The notes: generated by a model from the sequence alone, not told the origin. DNA of 64,000 nt from Pseudomonas reidholzensis (GCF_900536025.1 NZ_UNOZ01000035.1:1-64000); one strand, 5' to 3'. Shown: positions 17,441 through 26,684, counted from the first letter of the stretch. Numbers and translations: made by a program.

Positions 17441-18805
17441 TCAGCGTACGCCTGACTGGCGCAGGGCTGCAGGCTGGAAGTCGGCCTTGCTGGCACTGAA
17501 GCCGAAGTCGTAAGCCTTCTTCTCTTCGTTCTTCATGCCCAGCGCCAGGTACCGACCCGATTGCAGGTCGTAGATGGCCTCCAGGGTGTACCACGGCACC
17601 TGCTTGTTGTAGTAGTCCTGGGCATGCGCTTCGGAGACGCGCCACAACTGGTTACGGCCGTCGTACTGGTCGATCACCGATGCCTGCCAGGTGTCCTCGT
17701 CGATGTAGAAGTCACGCTTGGCGTAGATGTGCCGCTGGCCTGGCTTGAGGGTCGCGACCACATGCCACACTCGGCGCAGCTCGTAGCGTGCGAGGTCCTG
17801 GTTGATGTGCCCCGCCTTGAGGATGTCGGCGTACTTCAGCGAAGGCGAATCGAGCTTGTAGCTGTTGGAGGCAATGTACATTTCCTTCTTGCCTTCCAGC
17901 TTCCAGTCGTAGCGGTCTGGCGCGCCGTTGTACATGTCCAGGTTGTCCGAGGTGCGCAGCCCGTCGGCGGCTGTACCCGGGCCATCGTAGGACACCTGTG
18001 GCGCCTGGCGCACGCGGCGCTGGCCGGCGTTGTAGATCCACGCCTTGCGCGGTTCCTTGACCTGGTCGAGGGTCTCGTGAACCAGCAGCACGGTACCGGC
18101 CAGGCGCGCCGGAGCGGTCACCTCCTGCTTGAAGTAGAACAGCACGTTGCCCGGATTGGCCTTGTCGAAGTCCTTCATCTTGTCGCGGAAGACGAACTGG
18201 TCCTGGAAGTACACCAGGCTGTACGAGCCGTTCTGCTGCGGGGTGGCCTGGGTCACCTGGCGTGCCACGCTGCCGCCGCGGTAGCGGGTGATGTGGTTCC
18301 AGATCACCTCGACGCCGCTCTTGGGAATCGGGAACGGGATCGCGGTCTCGAAGTTTTCCAGGCCGTTGCCGCCGGCGACCAGCGTGGTCTTGGTGGCGTT
18401 GTTCTTGATGGCGGCGAGCACATCGTCAGGCACCGTCGAGCCACGGTGGGTCGGGTACACCGGGATCTTGTAGGTCTCGGGGTAGCGTTTGAACATCGCC
18501 AGCTGGCCAGGCGAGAGCTTGTCCTTGTACTGCTCGACGTTTTGCGCGGTGATGGTGAACTTGGGCTTCTCGCTGCCATACGGATCGGACAGGAAACCCT
18601 TGGCATCGGCAGTGCCGGCCGTGGCCGACAGCGGCTGCCAGGCGGTGATCGAGCCATCGGCGTTACCGGCTTTTTCGGCGCCCATCGGCGTCAGGGTACT
18701 GCCCAGCTTGGCCGCCTCGTCAGCGGAAACCGCAGCCATGACGCTGGTCGCCAGCAGGGACATGCCCAGTACACCGGCCTTCAGCAGACTTCTGGTCTTG
18801 TTCAT
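17441..18805 (-). CDS. DUF1329 periplasmic/outer-membrane protein
   Basis: A 454-residue DUF1329 protein with an N-terminal signal peptide (SLLKAGVLGMSLLATSVMAA, cut near AVS). DUF1329 proteins have a LolA/LolB-like lipid-binding beta fold and are almost always next to a DUF1302 gene, as here (25 bp gap). The likely role is handling a hydrophobic substrate at the outer membrane. Orthologues in P. putida have been tied by fitness profiling to medium-chain fatty acid or ester use (from memory, not checked). The molecular activity is not known. Confidence 0.85.
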   Translation of the reverse strand: MNKTRSLLKAGVLGMSLLATSVMAAVSADEAAKLGSTLTPMGAEKAGNADGSITAWQPLSATAGTADAKGFLSDPYGSEKPKFTITAQNVEQYKDKLSPGQLAMFKRYPETYKIPVYPTHRGSTVPDDVLAAIKNNATKTTLVAGGNGLENFETAIPFPIPKSGVEVIWNHITRYRGGSVARQVTQATPQQNGSYSLVYFQDQFVFRDKMKDFDKANPGNVLFYFKQEVTAPARLAGTVLLVHETLDQVKEPRKAWIYNAGQRRVRQAPQVSYDGPGTAADGLRTSDNLDMYNGAPDRYDWKLEGKKEMYIASNSYKLDSPSLKYADILKAGHINQDLARYELRRVWHVVATLKPGQRHIYAKRDFYIDEDTWQASVIDQYDGRNQLWRVSEAHAQDYYNKQVPWYTLEAIYDLQSGRYLALGMKNEEKKAYDFGFSASKADFQPAALRQSGVR

Positions 18806-18830
18806 TGGTTGTCGTCCTGGATCAATGTTC

Positions 18831-20714
18831 TTAGAAGTTCACACCGAAGCTGAGCGCTACGAAGTCGCGGTCATCCACGGTGGTGTACTTGCCGTCGAAG
18901 AAGTTGGTGTACGACAGGCTCGCCGTGTAGGTGTTCTGGTACTCGGCGTCGAGGCCCAGGCTGACCGCCTTGCGACCTTCCTCGAAGTTGGCACCCGGGC
19001 CTGGCGAGTAGCCGGACACGTCGTGCGACCAGGCTACGCTCGGCTTGAGGTTGACCCCGGCGAAGACGTCGGGATAGTCCCAGATGGCGCGTGCGCGGTA
19101 GCCCCAGGAGGTGCTGGTGGTGAAGCCGTCGTTTTCACAATTGCGGCTCAGGTTGGCGCTCGAGGTGGGTTGGCCAGTGCCGCCCAAGGTGAGGCCGTTG
19201 AGGATCTCGCAGGTGCCGCCTGGCAGCGGGCCCGGCCCGTACACAGGGTCACGACCGTAGCGGGCCTTGTCGGTGCTTTCGAGGCCACCGACGTGCGTGA
19301 CACCGACCTCACCGACCAGGGTGAGCCGGCTGGCGCCCATGACCTGGTCGAAGAAGTGGGTCAGCGTGGTCTGGAACTGGGTGACCTCTTTACGCCGGTA
19401 GCCATGCAGATCCTCGCCCGGCGAGCCGCGCAGGACAGAGGCGTTGCTGAACGGCGGCACGCCGATCGGACCAACCCCGGCGAACAGGATATCGGTGGAG
19501 TTGAGCTGCACCGGGGCGTTCGGACGGTAGCTCAGTTCGCCGCTCCAGGCGGTGCCGGTAGGCAGGACGGTGGAGAAGCTCACGCCGTACAGGCGGATGT
19601 CTTCTGGGTACTCGGCGAAATATGACGAGTTGCCGGCGACGATGATCGGCGCCAAGGCGCGCGTGGCCGGGTTGGCCAGCAGCGCTTGCGCAGTATTGAA
19701 GGCCGATTGCGGCGCGCCGGTGGCACTGAAGATCGGCGCACGGCTGTGGTAGTTCATGAAGTAGAAGCCGAACTCGGTCGCCAGCGGGTCGAACATGTAG
19801 CGCAGGGCCAGGCCGAACTGGCCGCTGTCACGCGCATCACGGTCGGCGGTACGGCGCACCAGGACCCCTTCCTCGTTGATGTTCACGCCCTGGGAGGCAA
19901 GCAATGGCCCGGCAGCGGCGGGGATCGCGCGGCTGCTGGCGAGTACCCGCAGGTTGTCGCTGCAGCCGTCGGCAATGATGTCCGGCTGGGAGAAGAACGT
20001 GCCGCAGTTGTCGACGACAGTCTGGTCCCATTCGATCTGGTAGAAGGCCTCAGCCGAGAGGTTGTCGGTCAGGCTCTGTGACACGTAGAACATGTTGACC
20101 GGGATCAGGCCTTCCTTGACCTCGGCGCCAGGCCTGCGGAAGGCGGACACGTCGATCGGGTTGACCGAGTTGATGCCGCCACCGATGAAGGTACTTTCGC
20201 CCCAGCTGACAACCTGCTTGCCGAGGCGCACCGAGCCTGGCTGATCGGCAATCGCGTAGTTGTGGTAGACAAAGGCGTCGAGCAGCTCGGCACCCGAAGA
20301 CTTCGCGCCTTCCTTGCGGTTGGAGTCGCTGATGTCCTTGAACTGGCGATGTTCATCCTTGAGCTCGAAGTCGTACCAGTACTTGCCACGGACAAAGATC
20401 CCGGTGTCGCCGTACTTGAGCTCGAGGTCGTGAATACCCTTGAAGATCTTCGAGAAGGTTTCGCCCTTCTTGAAGTTCAAGTGACCGTCATCGGAGGTTT
20501 GCGACAACCCCTTGCCGCCGTTGTTGGCGCCGATCAGGTTCTGGTTGGGGTTGGCCGTCGACCAGCTGGCGCCGACGGAAAGCGACGAATCGAACTGGCC
20601 TTCGATTTCCCCGATATTGAAGCTGACGGCAAACGCGGGACTTGCGAGCGTGGAAGCGAGGCTGACGGCAAGGGGCAGTTTTGCCCGACGCCAGAACGGG
20701 TTTGCAGATTTCAT
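18831..20714 (-). CDS. DUF1302 outer-membrane protein
   Basis: A 627-residue beta-barrel-like protein with a signal peptide (LPLAVSLASTLASPAFA) and a C-terminal aromatic-ended strand (FVALSFGVNF), the usual signal for outer-membrane insertion. DUF1302 proteins are large outer-membrane proteins paired with DUF1329. I start at MKSANPFWRR, which has a GGAG site nine bases upstream; the 34-residue extension is unlike a signal sequence. Probably a porin or receptor for the substrate of the adjacent acyl-CoA ligase (inference). Four cysteines in the plug-like middle region suggest disulfides. Confidence 0.87.
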   Translation of the reverse strand: MKSANPFWRRAKLPLAVSLASTLASPAFAVSFNIGEIEGQFDSSLSVGASWSTANPNQNLIGANNGGKGLSQTSDDGHLNFKKGETFSKIFKGIHDLELKYGDTGIFVRGKYWYDFELKDEHRQFKDISDSNRKEGAKSSGAELLDAFVYHNYAIADQPGSVRLGKQVVSWGESTFIGGGINSVNPIDVSAFRRPGAEVKEGLIPVNMFYVSQSLTDNLSAEAFYQIEWDQTVVDNCGTFFSQPDIIADGCSDNLRVLASSRAIPAAAGPLLASQGVNINEEGVLVRRTADRDARDSGQFGLALRYMFDPLATEFGFYFMNYHSRAPIFSATGAPQSAFNTAQALLANPATRALAPIIVAGNSSYFAEYPEDIRLYGVSFSTVLPTGTAWSGELSYRPNAPVQLNSTDILFAGVGPIGVPPFSNASVLRGSPGEDLHGYRRKEVTQFQTTLTHFFDQVMGASRLTLVGEVGVTHVGGLESTDKARYGRDPVYGPGPLPGGTCEILNGLTLGGTGQPTSSANLSRNCENDGFTTSTSWGYRARAIWDYPDVFAGVNLKPSVAWSHDVSGYSPGPGANFEEGRKAVSLGLDAEYQNTYTASLSYTNFFDGKYTTVDDRDFVALSFGVNF

Positions 20715-21045
20715 CGACGCTACTCCATGTACTTTTTTGTTATGGCAGTGAGTCCTTTCAAGAACGGCCCGAGCGACCGGTATGCAGGCCTGCGCCCGCG
20801 ACGATGCGAGTTGCACGCATCGCCCTCCCCCATTCCTGAAAATCCCCTGGCCCCGACTATAGCCAGCAGGCGCAGGCGCATGATCCCTCTAAAGTGTGAT
20901 TTGCGTTCCGTGCCTGCCGCCCGCCCCGATCCTGTCCGGTGTGCGAGCTGACAGTGCTCAAGCATGGCGCAATTTTGCCGTTTGACAAGGCGCCGTCCTC
21001 TCTGCAATGCGGGTCACGCCCCTAAAGACGTCACCCGCCGCGGCT
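20715..21045. other. 331-bp gap between the acyl-CoA ligase and DUF1302 genes
   Basis: Both flanking genes read leftwards, so this holds the 3' end of the ligase transcript and probably a separate promoter for DUF1302-DUF1329. I find no gene. TTGCACGCATCG/CGATGCGAG type short palindromes occur near 20800-20825, and no convincing sigma54 or sigma70 pair could be placed. Confidence 0.5.
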
Positions 21046-22728
21046 TTACAGGGTGGACAGGAAGGCGCTGTTGCTCGCCTGCCATTCGACGATGTCGACG
21101 CGGATGCGCTTCTTGTCGAGCTTGCCGACGCTGGTCTTGGGAATTTCAGTAACAACGGCGATCTGGCTCGGAATCGCCCACTTGTTGATGTGACCCTGCT
21201 CGACAAAAGGCTTGAGGTGATCCTTGAGTGCGCGCGCATCGAGGCTCTGCCCGTCGCGGATCACCAGCAGCGCAAACGGCCGCTCGCCCCACTGCGGATC
21301 GGCCACGCCGACCACCGCCACCTCGCGCACCGCCGGATGACGGCTGATCAGGTCTTCGAGGTCGAGCGAGGAGATCCACTCGCCGCCGGTCTTGATCACA
21401 TCCTTGATGCGGTCGCGGATATCGATGTAACCCATGCCGTCGAGGGTGGCGACATCGCCGGTGTGCAGCCAGCCGCCCGCCCACAGCTCTTCGCTCTTTT
21501 CCGGCTCCTTGAAGTAGCCCATCGACAACCAGGGCGCGCGCAGCACCAGTTCGCCCTGGGTCTCGCCATCGGCCGGCAGGAAGTTGCCCTCGCCATCGAC
21601 GATCGCCGCCTCCACCAGTGGCACCGGCACACCGGCCTTGATCCGGTAGGTGACACGCTCATCGTCACCGCCAGCCTGCAGCTCGTCGTTGATGTGCGCC
21701 GCCGAGATCAGCGGGCAGGTCTCGGACATGCCATACGCGGCGGTGAGCTGGATGCCGCGGGCCAACGCCGCCTCGTAGAGACCGCGGTTGAGCGCACTGC
21801 CACCGATGATCACCTTCCAGCCGCCGAAGTCCTGGCCTTGCGCGGACGGGCAGTTGAGCAGCATCTGCAGGATGGTCGGGACACAGTGCGAGAACGTCAC
21901 CTTTTCTTCGCGCCACAGTTTGACCAGCATGTCCGGCTCGTAGCGCCCCGGGTACACCTGCTTCATGCCCAACAGCGTGGCGGCATAGGGAATGCCCCAG
22001 GCGTGCACGTGGAACATCGGCGTGATCGGCATGTACACGTCGTTGCTGCCGAGCAGCCGGACGCTGTCGATACTGCCCAGCACCGCCGACTCGGCCAGGG
22101 TGTGCAGGACCAGCTGACGGTGGGTGAAGTACACACCCTTGGGGTTGCCGGTGGTGCCGGTGGTGTAGAAGGTGGTCGCTACCGAGTGCTCGTCGAAATC
22201 CGGGAAGTCGTAGTGCGGGCTGGCGGCGGCGAGCAGCTGCTCGTACTCGCCGACCAGGTTGGGCAGCTCGGCGGTCTTCTCCGGGCTGTCGGTCAGCAAC
22301 AGGGTCTTGTCGACCGTGGTCAACTGCCCGGCGATCCCCTGGTAGAGGCCGACGAAGTCACTGTTGACCAGCACCACGCGGTCTTCGGCGTGGTTCATGG
22401 TGTATAGGATCTGCTCGGGCGACAGGCGCACGTTGATGGTGTGGATCACCGCACCGATCATCGGGATGGCGAACATGCACTCCAGGTAACGATGGCTGTC
22501 CCAGTCCATCACCGCGACCGTGTCACCGGCCTTGACCCCGGCCTCGGTGAGCACGTTGGCCAGCCGCGCGACGCGCTCGACCAGCTGTGGATACGTCAGG
22601 CGCAACTGGTCGCGGTAGACGATCTCGCGGGTTTTTTCGTAGCGGCTGCCAGACATCAGCAGGCGCTTGATCAACAGGGGAAACTGGTAGGCACCTTCGG
22701 CGGGCTTGATGATGCGGGTCTGCAGCAT
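21046..22728 (-). CDS. Fatty acid--CoA ligase
   Basis: A 560-residue ANL-superfamily AMP-binding enzyme that activates a carboxylic acid with ATP and CoA. The P-loop TTGTTGNPKG is at 189-198, the A5 region is AYGMSETCPLIS, and the C-terminal hinge and catalytic lysine region read DRIKDVIKTGGEWIS and TSVGKLDKKRIR. Length and motifs match medium/long-chain acyl-CoA synthetases. In the P. putida orthologue a medium-chain fatty acid preference has been proposed (recollection). Together with DUF1302 and DUF1329 it forms an uptake-and-activation module. Confidence 0.9.
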   Translation of the reverse strand: MLQTRIIKPAEGAYQFPLLIKRLLMSGSRYEKTREIVYRDQLRLTYPQLVERVARLANVLTEAGVKAGDTVAVMDWDSHRYLECMFAIPMIGAVIHTINVRLSPEQILYTMNHAEDRVVLVNSDFVGLYQGIAGQLTTVDKTLLLTDSPEKTAELPNLVGEYEQLLAAASPHYDFPDFDEHSVATTFYTTGTTGNPKGVYFTHRQLVLHTLAESAVLGSIDSVRLLGSNDVYMPITPMFHVHAWGIPYAATLLGMKQVYPGRYEPDMLVKLWREEKVTFSHCVPTILQMLLNCPSAQGQDFGGWKVIIGGSALNRGLYEAALARGIQLTAAYGMSETCPLISAAHINDELQAGGDDERVTYRIKAGVPVPLVEAAIVDGEGNFLPADGETQGELVLRAPWLSMGYFKEPEKSEELWAGGWLHTGDVATLDGMGYIDIRDRIKDVIKTGGEWISSLDLEDLISRHPAVREVAVVGVADPQWGERPFALLVIRDGQSLDARALKDHLKPFVEQGHINKWAIPSQIAVVTEIPKTSVGKLDKKRIRVDIVEWQASNSAFLSTL

Positions 22729-22791
22729 GGGTAGGCCTTTTCTCGAGTACGGGTAGGTCAGGCGCCTACTCTAGAACGCCGATGTGACAGT

Positions 22792-22815
22792 CAAATCAGC
22801 CAAAGGAATGATTTG
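22792..22815 (-). promoter_or_regulatory. Candidate operator upstream of the acyl-CoA ligase
   Basis: CAAATCA-N10-TGATTTG, perfect 7-bp arms, 64 bp upstream of the ligase start and in the direction of its promoter. It does not match the PsrA consensus (GAAAC-N4-GTTTC), so it may belong to another regulator, for example the MalT-like protein nearby. Confidence 0.4.
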
Positions 22816-22887
22816 CCTCGCGCAGGTATGAGTGGCGCCGGCCCCGTTGACGCCCGGCACCCCGCGCCGCGACACTCTCGAGGACCC

Positions 22888-22907
22888 TACCGCGGGGCAA
22901 GCCCGCC
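22888..22907. repeat. Single REP-like palindrome before hprA
   Basis: GCGGGGCAAGCCCGC core with flanking CTACC and CTCAT, a solitary degenerate REP half lying between the ligase and hprA genes, about 23 bp before the hprA start. Confidence 0.6.
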
Positions 22908-22929
22908 TCATCCGCCACCGGAGCCCTTC

Positions 22930-23895
22930 ATGCCCAGCTCGCGCCGCGCCGTATTTCTTGATCACCACTCGCTCGACCTCGGTGATCTCGACCTTTCTCC
23001 CCTGCACAGCCAGTTCGACCACCTGCAGCTGTACGCCGCCACCCGCCCCGAGGAGCTTGCCGAACGCTTGCAAGGCGCCACCGCGGTGATCAGCAACAAA
23101 GTCCAGCTGGATGCCGCGACCCTGGCCGCCAACCCGCAGCTCAAGCTGATCCTGGTCGCGGCCACCGGCACCAACAATGTCGACCTACAGGCCGCCCGTG
23201 CCCAGGGCATCACCGTGTGCAACTGCCAGGGTTACGGCACACCGTCGGTGGCCCAACACACCCTGGCCCTGCTGCTGGCCCTGGCCACGCGCCTGTGCGA
23301 CTACAACCAGGCGGTCGCCGCCGGCCAGTGGGCCAAGGCCAGCCAGTTCTGCCTGCTGGACTTTCCCATCGTCGAGCTGGAGGGCAAGACCCTCGGCCTG
23401 CTCGGCCACGGTGAACTGGGCGGCGCCGTAGCGCGCCTGGCCGAGGCATTCGGCATGCGCGTGCTGAGCGGGCAGATCCCTGGCCGTCCGGAGCGTCCCG
23501 AGCGCGTGGCGCTGGACGAACTGCTGCCCCAGGTCGATGCACTGACCCTGCATTGCCCCTTGACCGAACACACCCGGCACATGCTCGGCGCCCGCGAACT
23601 GGCACTGCTCAAGCCCGGCGCACTGGTGGTCAATACCGCCCGCGGCGGCCTGATCGACGAGCAGGCGCTGGCCGATGCCTTGCGCAGTGGCCATCTGGGC
23701 GGTGCGGCCACCGACGTGTTGACGGTCGAGCCGCCGGTCAACGGCAACCCCTTGCTGGCTGACGACATCCCGCGCCTGATCATTACCCCGCACAGCGCCT
23801 GGGGCGCTGTCGAGTCACGGCAACGCATCGTCGGCCAGCTCAGCGAGAACGCCCAGGCGTTCTTCGCCGGCCAGCCGCGCCGCGTGGTCAGCTGA
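22930..23895 (+). CDS. hprA: D-2-hydroxyacid dehydrogenase, glycerate dehydrogenase/hydroxypyruvate reductase
   Basis: A 321-residue NAD-dependent dehydrogenase that would interconvert hydroxypyruvate and D-glycerate. Motifs: nucleotide-binding LGLLGHGELGGAVARL, catalytic Arg in VVNTARGGLIDEQAL, Glu in DVLTVEPPVNGNPLL and the His in ITPHSAWGAVESRQR. I start at MPSSRRAVFLD because the upstream extension is proline-rich and crosses a REP element. Substrate assignment rests on similarity to Pseudomonas glycerate dehydrogenases; other 2-ketoacids are possible. Confidence 0.87.
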   Translation: MPSSRRAVFLDHHSLDLGDLDLSPLHSQFDHLQLYAATRPEELAERLQGATAVISNKVQLDAATLAANPQLKLILVAATGTNNVDLQAARAQGITVCNCQGYGTPSVAQHTLALLLALATRLCDYNQAVAAGQWAKASQFCLLDFPIVELEGKTLGLLGHGELGGAVARLAEAFGMRVLSGQIPGRPERPERVALDELLPQVDALTLHCPLTEHTRHMLGARELALLKPGALVVNTARGGLIDEQALADALRSGHLGGAATDVLTVEPPVNGNPLLADDIPRLIITPHSAWGAVESRQRIVGQLSENAQAFFAGQPRRVVS

Positions 23896-23946
23896 GTACC
23901 GCCGGCCTCTGCTACACTGCGCGACTTTTTTCAGGAGGCGTCGTCC

Positions 23947-24945
23947 ATGGACCCGCGCAGTGAAGTACTACTCCGTCAGGCAGAGCTGTTCCAAGGCTCG
24001 GTGATGCTCGCCGGCCTGCCCGCCGACGACCTGCTCGGGCAACTGCCCCAGGCCCATGGCTGGACCTGGCACGCGGGCGACCAGGCGATGCTCGAGAGCC
24101 GTTTTGCCGGTCGCACCCAGCATGGCGTAGAGGTGCCCGAGGTGGCCTTCGACGCGGCGGTGCTGTTCCTGCCCAAGTCGCGTGAACTGGCGGCCTACCT
24201 GCTCAATGCGCTGGCCTCGCGCCTGGCCGGGCGCGAGTTGTACCTGGTCGGTGAGAAACGCGGTGGCATCGAGGGCGCGGCCAAGCAGCTGCAGGCCTTT
24301 GGCAAACCGCGCAAGCTCGACAGCGCGCGGCACTGCCAGTTGTGGCAGGTGACCATCGACAACGCCCCTGCCGCCCTCCCGCTGGAAAGCCTCGCCGAGC
24401 GCTTCGAACTGCCGCTGGCCGACGGCCCGCTACAGATCGTCAGCCTGCCGGGGGTGTTCAGCCATGGCCGCCTCGACCGTGGCACCGCCCTGCTGCTGGA
24501 ATACCTCGACGGCCTGCAGGTCGGCCATGTACTGGACTTCGGCTGCGGTGCCGGGGTGATCGGCTCGATCATCAAGCGCCGCTACCCCGACAGCCAGGTG
24601 ACCCTGCTCGATGTCGATGCCTTTGCGGTCGCCAGCAGCCGTCTGACCCTGGCCGCCAATGGCCTGCAGGGCGAGGTCATCAGCGGAGACGGGATCGATG
24701 CCGCACCGCGCGACCTGCACGTGATCCTGAGCAATCCGCCGTTCCACAGCGGGGTTCACACCAACTATCAGGCATCGGAAAACCTGCTGAAAAAATCAGC
24801 CGAACACCTGCGATCAGGTGGCGAACTTCGGCTTGTGGCGAATACCTTCCTGCGCTATCAGCCGTACATCCAGGCGGCCTTGGGCAACTGCCGGACGCTG
24901 GTCGAAGAGCAAGGCTTCCGGATCTATCAGGCAAAACGCGGATAA
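23947..24945 (+). CDS. rsmC: 16S rRNA (guanine1207-N2)-methyltransferase RsmC
   Basis: A 332-residue two-domain methyltransferase: N-terminal degenerate domain (1-160) and C-terminal SAM-binding domain with VLDFGCGAGVIGSIIKRRYP and the catalytic NPPF motif in ILSNPPFHSGVHTNY. It methylates G1207 in helix 34 of 16S rRNA. A good AGGAGG site precedes the ATG. Transcribed after hprA with 51 bp between them. Confidence 0.95.
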   Translation: MDPRSEVLLRQAELFQGSVMLAGLPADDLLGQLPQAHGWTWHAGDQAMLESRFAGRTQHGVEVPEVAFDAAVLFLPKSRELAAYLLNALASRLAGRELYLVGEKRGGIEGAAKQLQAFGKPRKLDSARHCQLWQVTIDNAPAALPLESLAERFELPLADGPLQIVSLPGVFSHGRLDRGTALLLEYLDGLQVGHVLDFGCGAGVIGSIIKRRYPDSQVTLLDVDAFAVASSRLTLAANGLQGEVISGDGIDAAPRDLHVILSNPPFHSGVHTNYQASENLLKKSAEHLRSGGELRLVANTFLRYQPYIQAALGNCRTLVEEQGFRIYQAKRG

Positions 24946-24984
24946 CGATTTAGGGCTTGCCGAAACGGATTCGGCTAGGCAGAA

Positions 24985-25186
24985 TCCGCTCCGTCCTAGG
25001 GGAGTAGTCTCCCGCAAGCACCCTCGCTTGCCCGGTACGCGTCAACATACTTGGTCCACAGACCATGGCGCGTACGACCTACGGTCCGCATCAGACGGAT
25101 CCAGGGTTTGACAAGACCTATGACACGCACACCTTACCCGGGGCGGGAAGGCTGTACGTGTCATAGCCGTGTCGACCCGCCCCCGT
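24985..25186 (+). ncRNA. yybP-ykoY manganese riboswitch
   Basis: The leader of the GDT1 gene has the two invariant blocks of this class: CTAGGGGAGTAG (about 24996-25007) and CGTCAACATAC (25040-25050), with the stem GTACGCG (25035-25041) / CGCGTAC (25069-25075) closing the second. Just before the start codon lies a GC-rich hairpin, CGGGGCGGG (25139-25147) with CCCGCCCC (25176-25183), that could act as the expression platform. These RNAs bind Mn2+ and switch on Mn exporters, which fits the gene downstream. Outer limits are approximate. Confidence 0.92.
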
Positions 25187-25196
25187 AGGTAACCTG

Positions 25197-25784
25197 ATGC
25201 TGGAATCCCTGTTGGTCCCCACCGCAATCGTCGCCCTCGCCGAAATTGGCGACAAGACGCAATTGCTCGCGCTCATTCTCGCCGCCCGCTTCCGCAAGCC
25301 TTGGCCCATCATCGCCGGCATCGTCGTCGCCACCCTGGCCAACCATGCCGCAGCCGGTGCAGTCGGTGCCTGGGTCAGTGGATTCTTCAGCGAGACAGTC
25401 CTGCACTGGATTCTCGCCGCGAGTTTCACCGCCACCGCCTTGTGGACGCTGGTCCCGGACAAGATGGACGATGACGAGAGCAGCGCCGCACGCCGCTTCG
25501 GGCCGTTCCTGACGACGCTGGTGGCGTTCTTCCTGGCGGAGATCGGCGACAAGACCCAGGTCGCCACGGTGATGCTGGCCGCGCAGTACCCTGACCTGAT
25601 CATGGTCATCATCGGCACCACCCTGGGCATGCTGATTGCCAACGTACCGGTGGTGCTGGCGGGTAACTTTGCCGCAGACAAACTGCCGCTGACGCTGATC
25701 CGTCGACTGGCCGCAGCCGCCTTTGTGGTGCTGGCGATCGTCGCGGTGTATTCGGCGATGAAGGCCAGTGGCTGGATAGGCTGA
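25197..25784 (+). CDS. GDT1/TMEM165 (UPF0016) family manganese exporter
   Basis: A 195-residue inner-membrane protein with about six helices and two copies of the family signature: ALAEIGDKTQLLALILAARF near the N terminus and FLAEIGDKTQVATVMLAAQY in the second half (E-x-G-D-K-T/S). These acidic motifs line the cation path in the UPF0016 family (MneA in Vibrio, Gdt1 in yeast), which exports Mn2+ or exchanges Ca2+. The upstream Mn2+ riboswitch strongly supports manganese as substrate. Confidence 0.93.
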   Translation: MLESLLVPTAIVALAEIGDKTQLLALILAARFRKPWPIIAGIVVATLANHAAAGAVGAWVSGFFSETVLHWILAASFTATALWTLVPDKMDDDESSAARRFGPFLTTLVAFFLAEIGDKTQVATVMLAAQYPDLIMVIIGTTLGMLIANVPVVLAGNFAADKLPLTLIRRLAAAAFVVLAIVAVYSAMKASGWIG

Positions 25785-25810
25785 CAGCCGCTGCAAGCGG
25801 CAACAAAAAA

Positions 25811-25836
25811 AGCAGCCCCGGTGAACGCGGGCTGCT
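25811..25836. terminator. Terminator between the GDT1 and M48 genes
   Basis: AGCAGCCC (25811-25818) and GGGCTGCT (25829-25836), preceded by A7 and followed by CTTCTTG; works best leftwards, for the M48 gene. A second palindromic stretch, AAGCTTGAAGCTT, follows at 25851. Confidence 0.75.
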
Positions 25837-25868
25837 CTTCTTGTAGCTCTAAGCTTGAAGCTTGCAGC

Positions 25869-26684
25869 TTATTTTTTGGCAGCCTGGTACAGCGGCATCA
25901 CCTTGGGAATGGCCGCCTGCAGCGACGCAATACGGCTGCTGGACGCCGGGTGAGTGCTCATGAACTCAGGCGGTGCGCCCTCGGAAGCCTTGGTCATCTT
26001 GTTCCACAAGGTGATCGCGGCATTCGGGTCGTAGCCGGCACGCGCCGACAGCTCCAGACCAATCAGGTCGGCCTCGTTTTCGTTGGCGCGGCTGTTGGGC
26101 AGGGTCATCGCATAGTTCACGACGGTATCGGCCATGGCCATGCTGCTTTCGCCCAGGCCCAGCAAGGCGCCAGCCCCCGAGCGTGCCATCTGTACACCGT
26201 AAGCCTTGGACATCGCTTCGCGGCCATGCTCGCGCAGGGCGTGGGCGATCTCGTGGCCCATCACCGCAGCGATCTCGGCGTCGGTCAGCTTGAGCTGATC
26301 GATCAGGCCGGTGTAGACGATGATCTTGCCGCCAGGGCCGCAGTTGGCATTGAGCTCGTCGCTCTTGATGACGTTGACTTCCCACTTCCACTGCGCCGAA
26401 TCCGGGCGGAACTGGGGCGCCTGGACGATCAGGCGGTCGGCAATGGCCTGGACCCGCTTGGCCTCGGCGCTGCTCTTGTCCAGCACACCTTTGCTCGACG
26501 CTTCGCTGAGGGTCTGCTGGTACGACTGGGCGTACATCTGGTTGACCTCATCGGTCGAGAGCATGCTGAACATGTACTGCTTGCGCTCAACGCCCACGGC
26601 ACCACCACTGGTGGTATTCACCGCCTGGCAGCCTCCCAGCAGGACGCTGGCACTCAACATGCTGACAACAAATGACTTACGCAT
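25869..26684 (-). CDS. M48 family metalloprotease lipoprotein
   Basis: A 271-residue periplasm-facing zinc protease anchored as a lipoprotein: the signal peptide ends in the lipobox LLGGC (Cys19). The zinc site is HEIAH (144-148, in VMGHEIAHALREHG) and the third ligand is the Glu in NENEADLIGLEL. This is the LoiP/YcaL-type class, which helps in quality control of outer-membrane proteins. Two conserved Cys-containing loops (NANCGPGGKI) are visible. It stands alone, ended by the hairpin at 25811. Confidence 0.9.
   Translation of the reverse strand: MRKSFVVSMLSASVLLGGCQAVNTTSGGAVGVERKQYMFSMLSTDEVNQMYAQSYQQTLSEASSKGVLDKSSAEAKRVQAIADRLIVQAPQFRPDSAQWKWEVNVIKSDELNANCGPGGKIIVYTGLIDQLKLTDAEIAAVMGHEIAHALREHGREAMSKAYGVQMARSGAGALLGLGESSMAMADTVVNYAMTLPNSRANENEADLIGLELSARAGYDPNAAITLWNKMTKASEGAPPEFMSTHPASSSRIASLQAAIPKVMPLYQAAKK

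Noticed and set aside
22792..22815. PsrA binding site before the acyl-CoA ligase
   Set aside because: The palindrome CAAATCA-N10-TGATTTG does not fit the GAAAC-N4-GTTTC PsrA motif, so I list it only as an unassigned operator.
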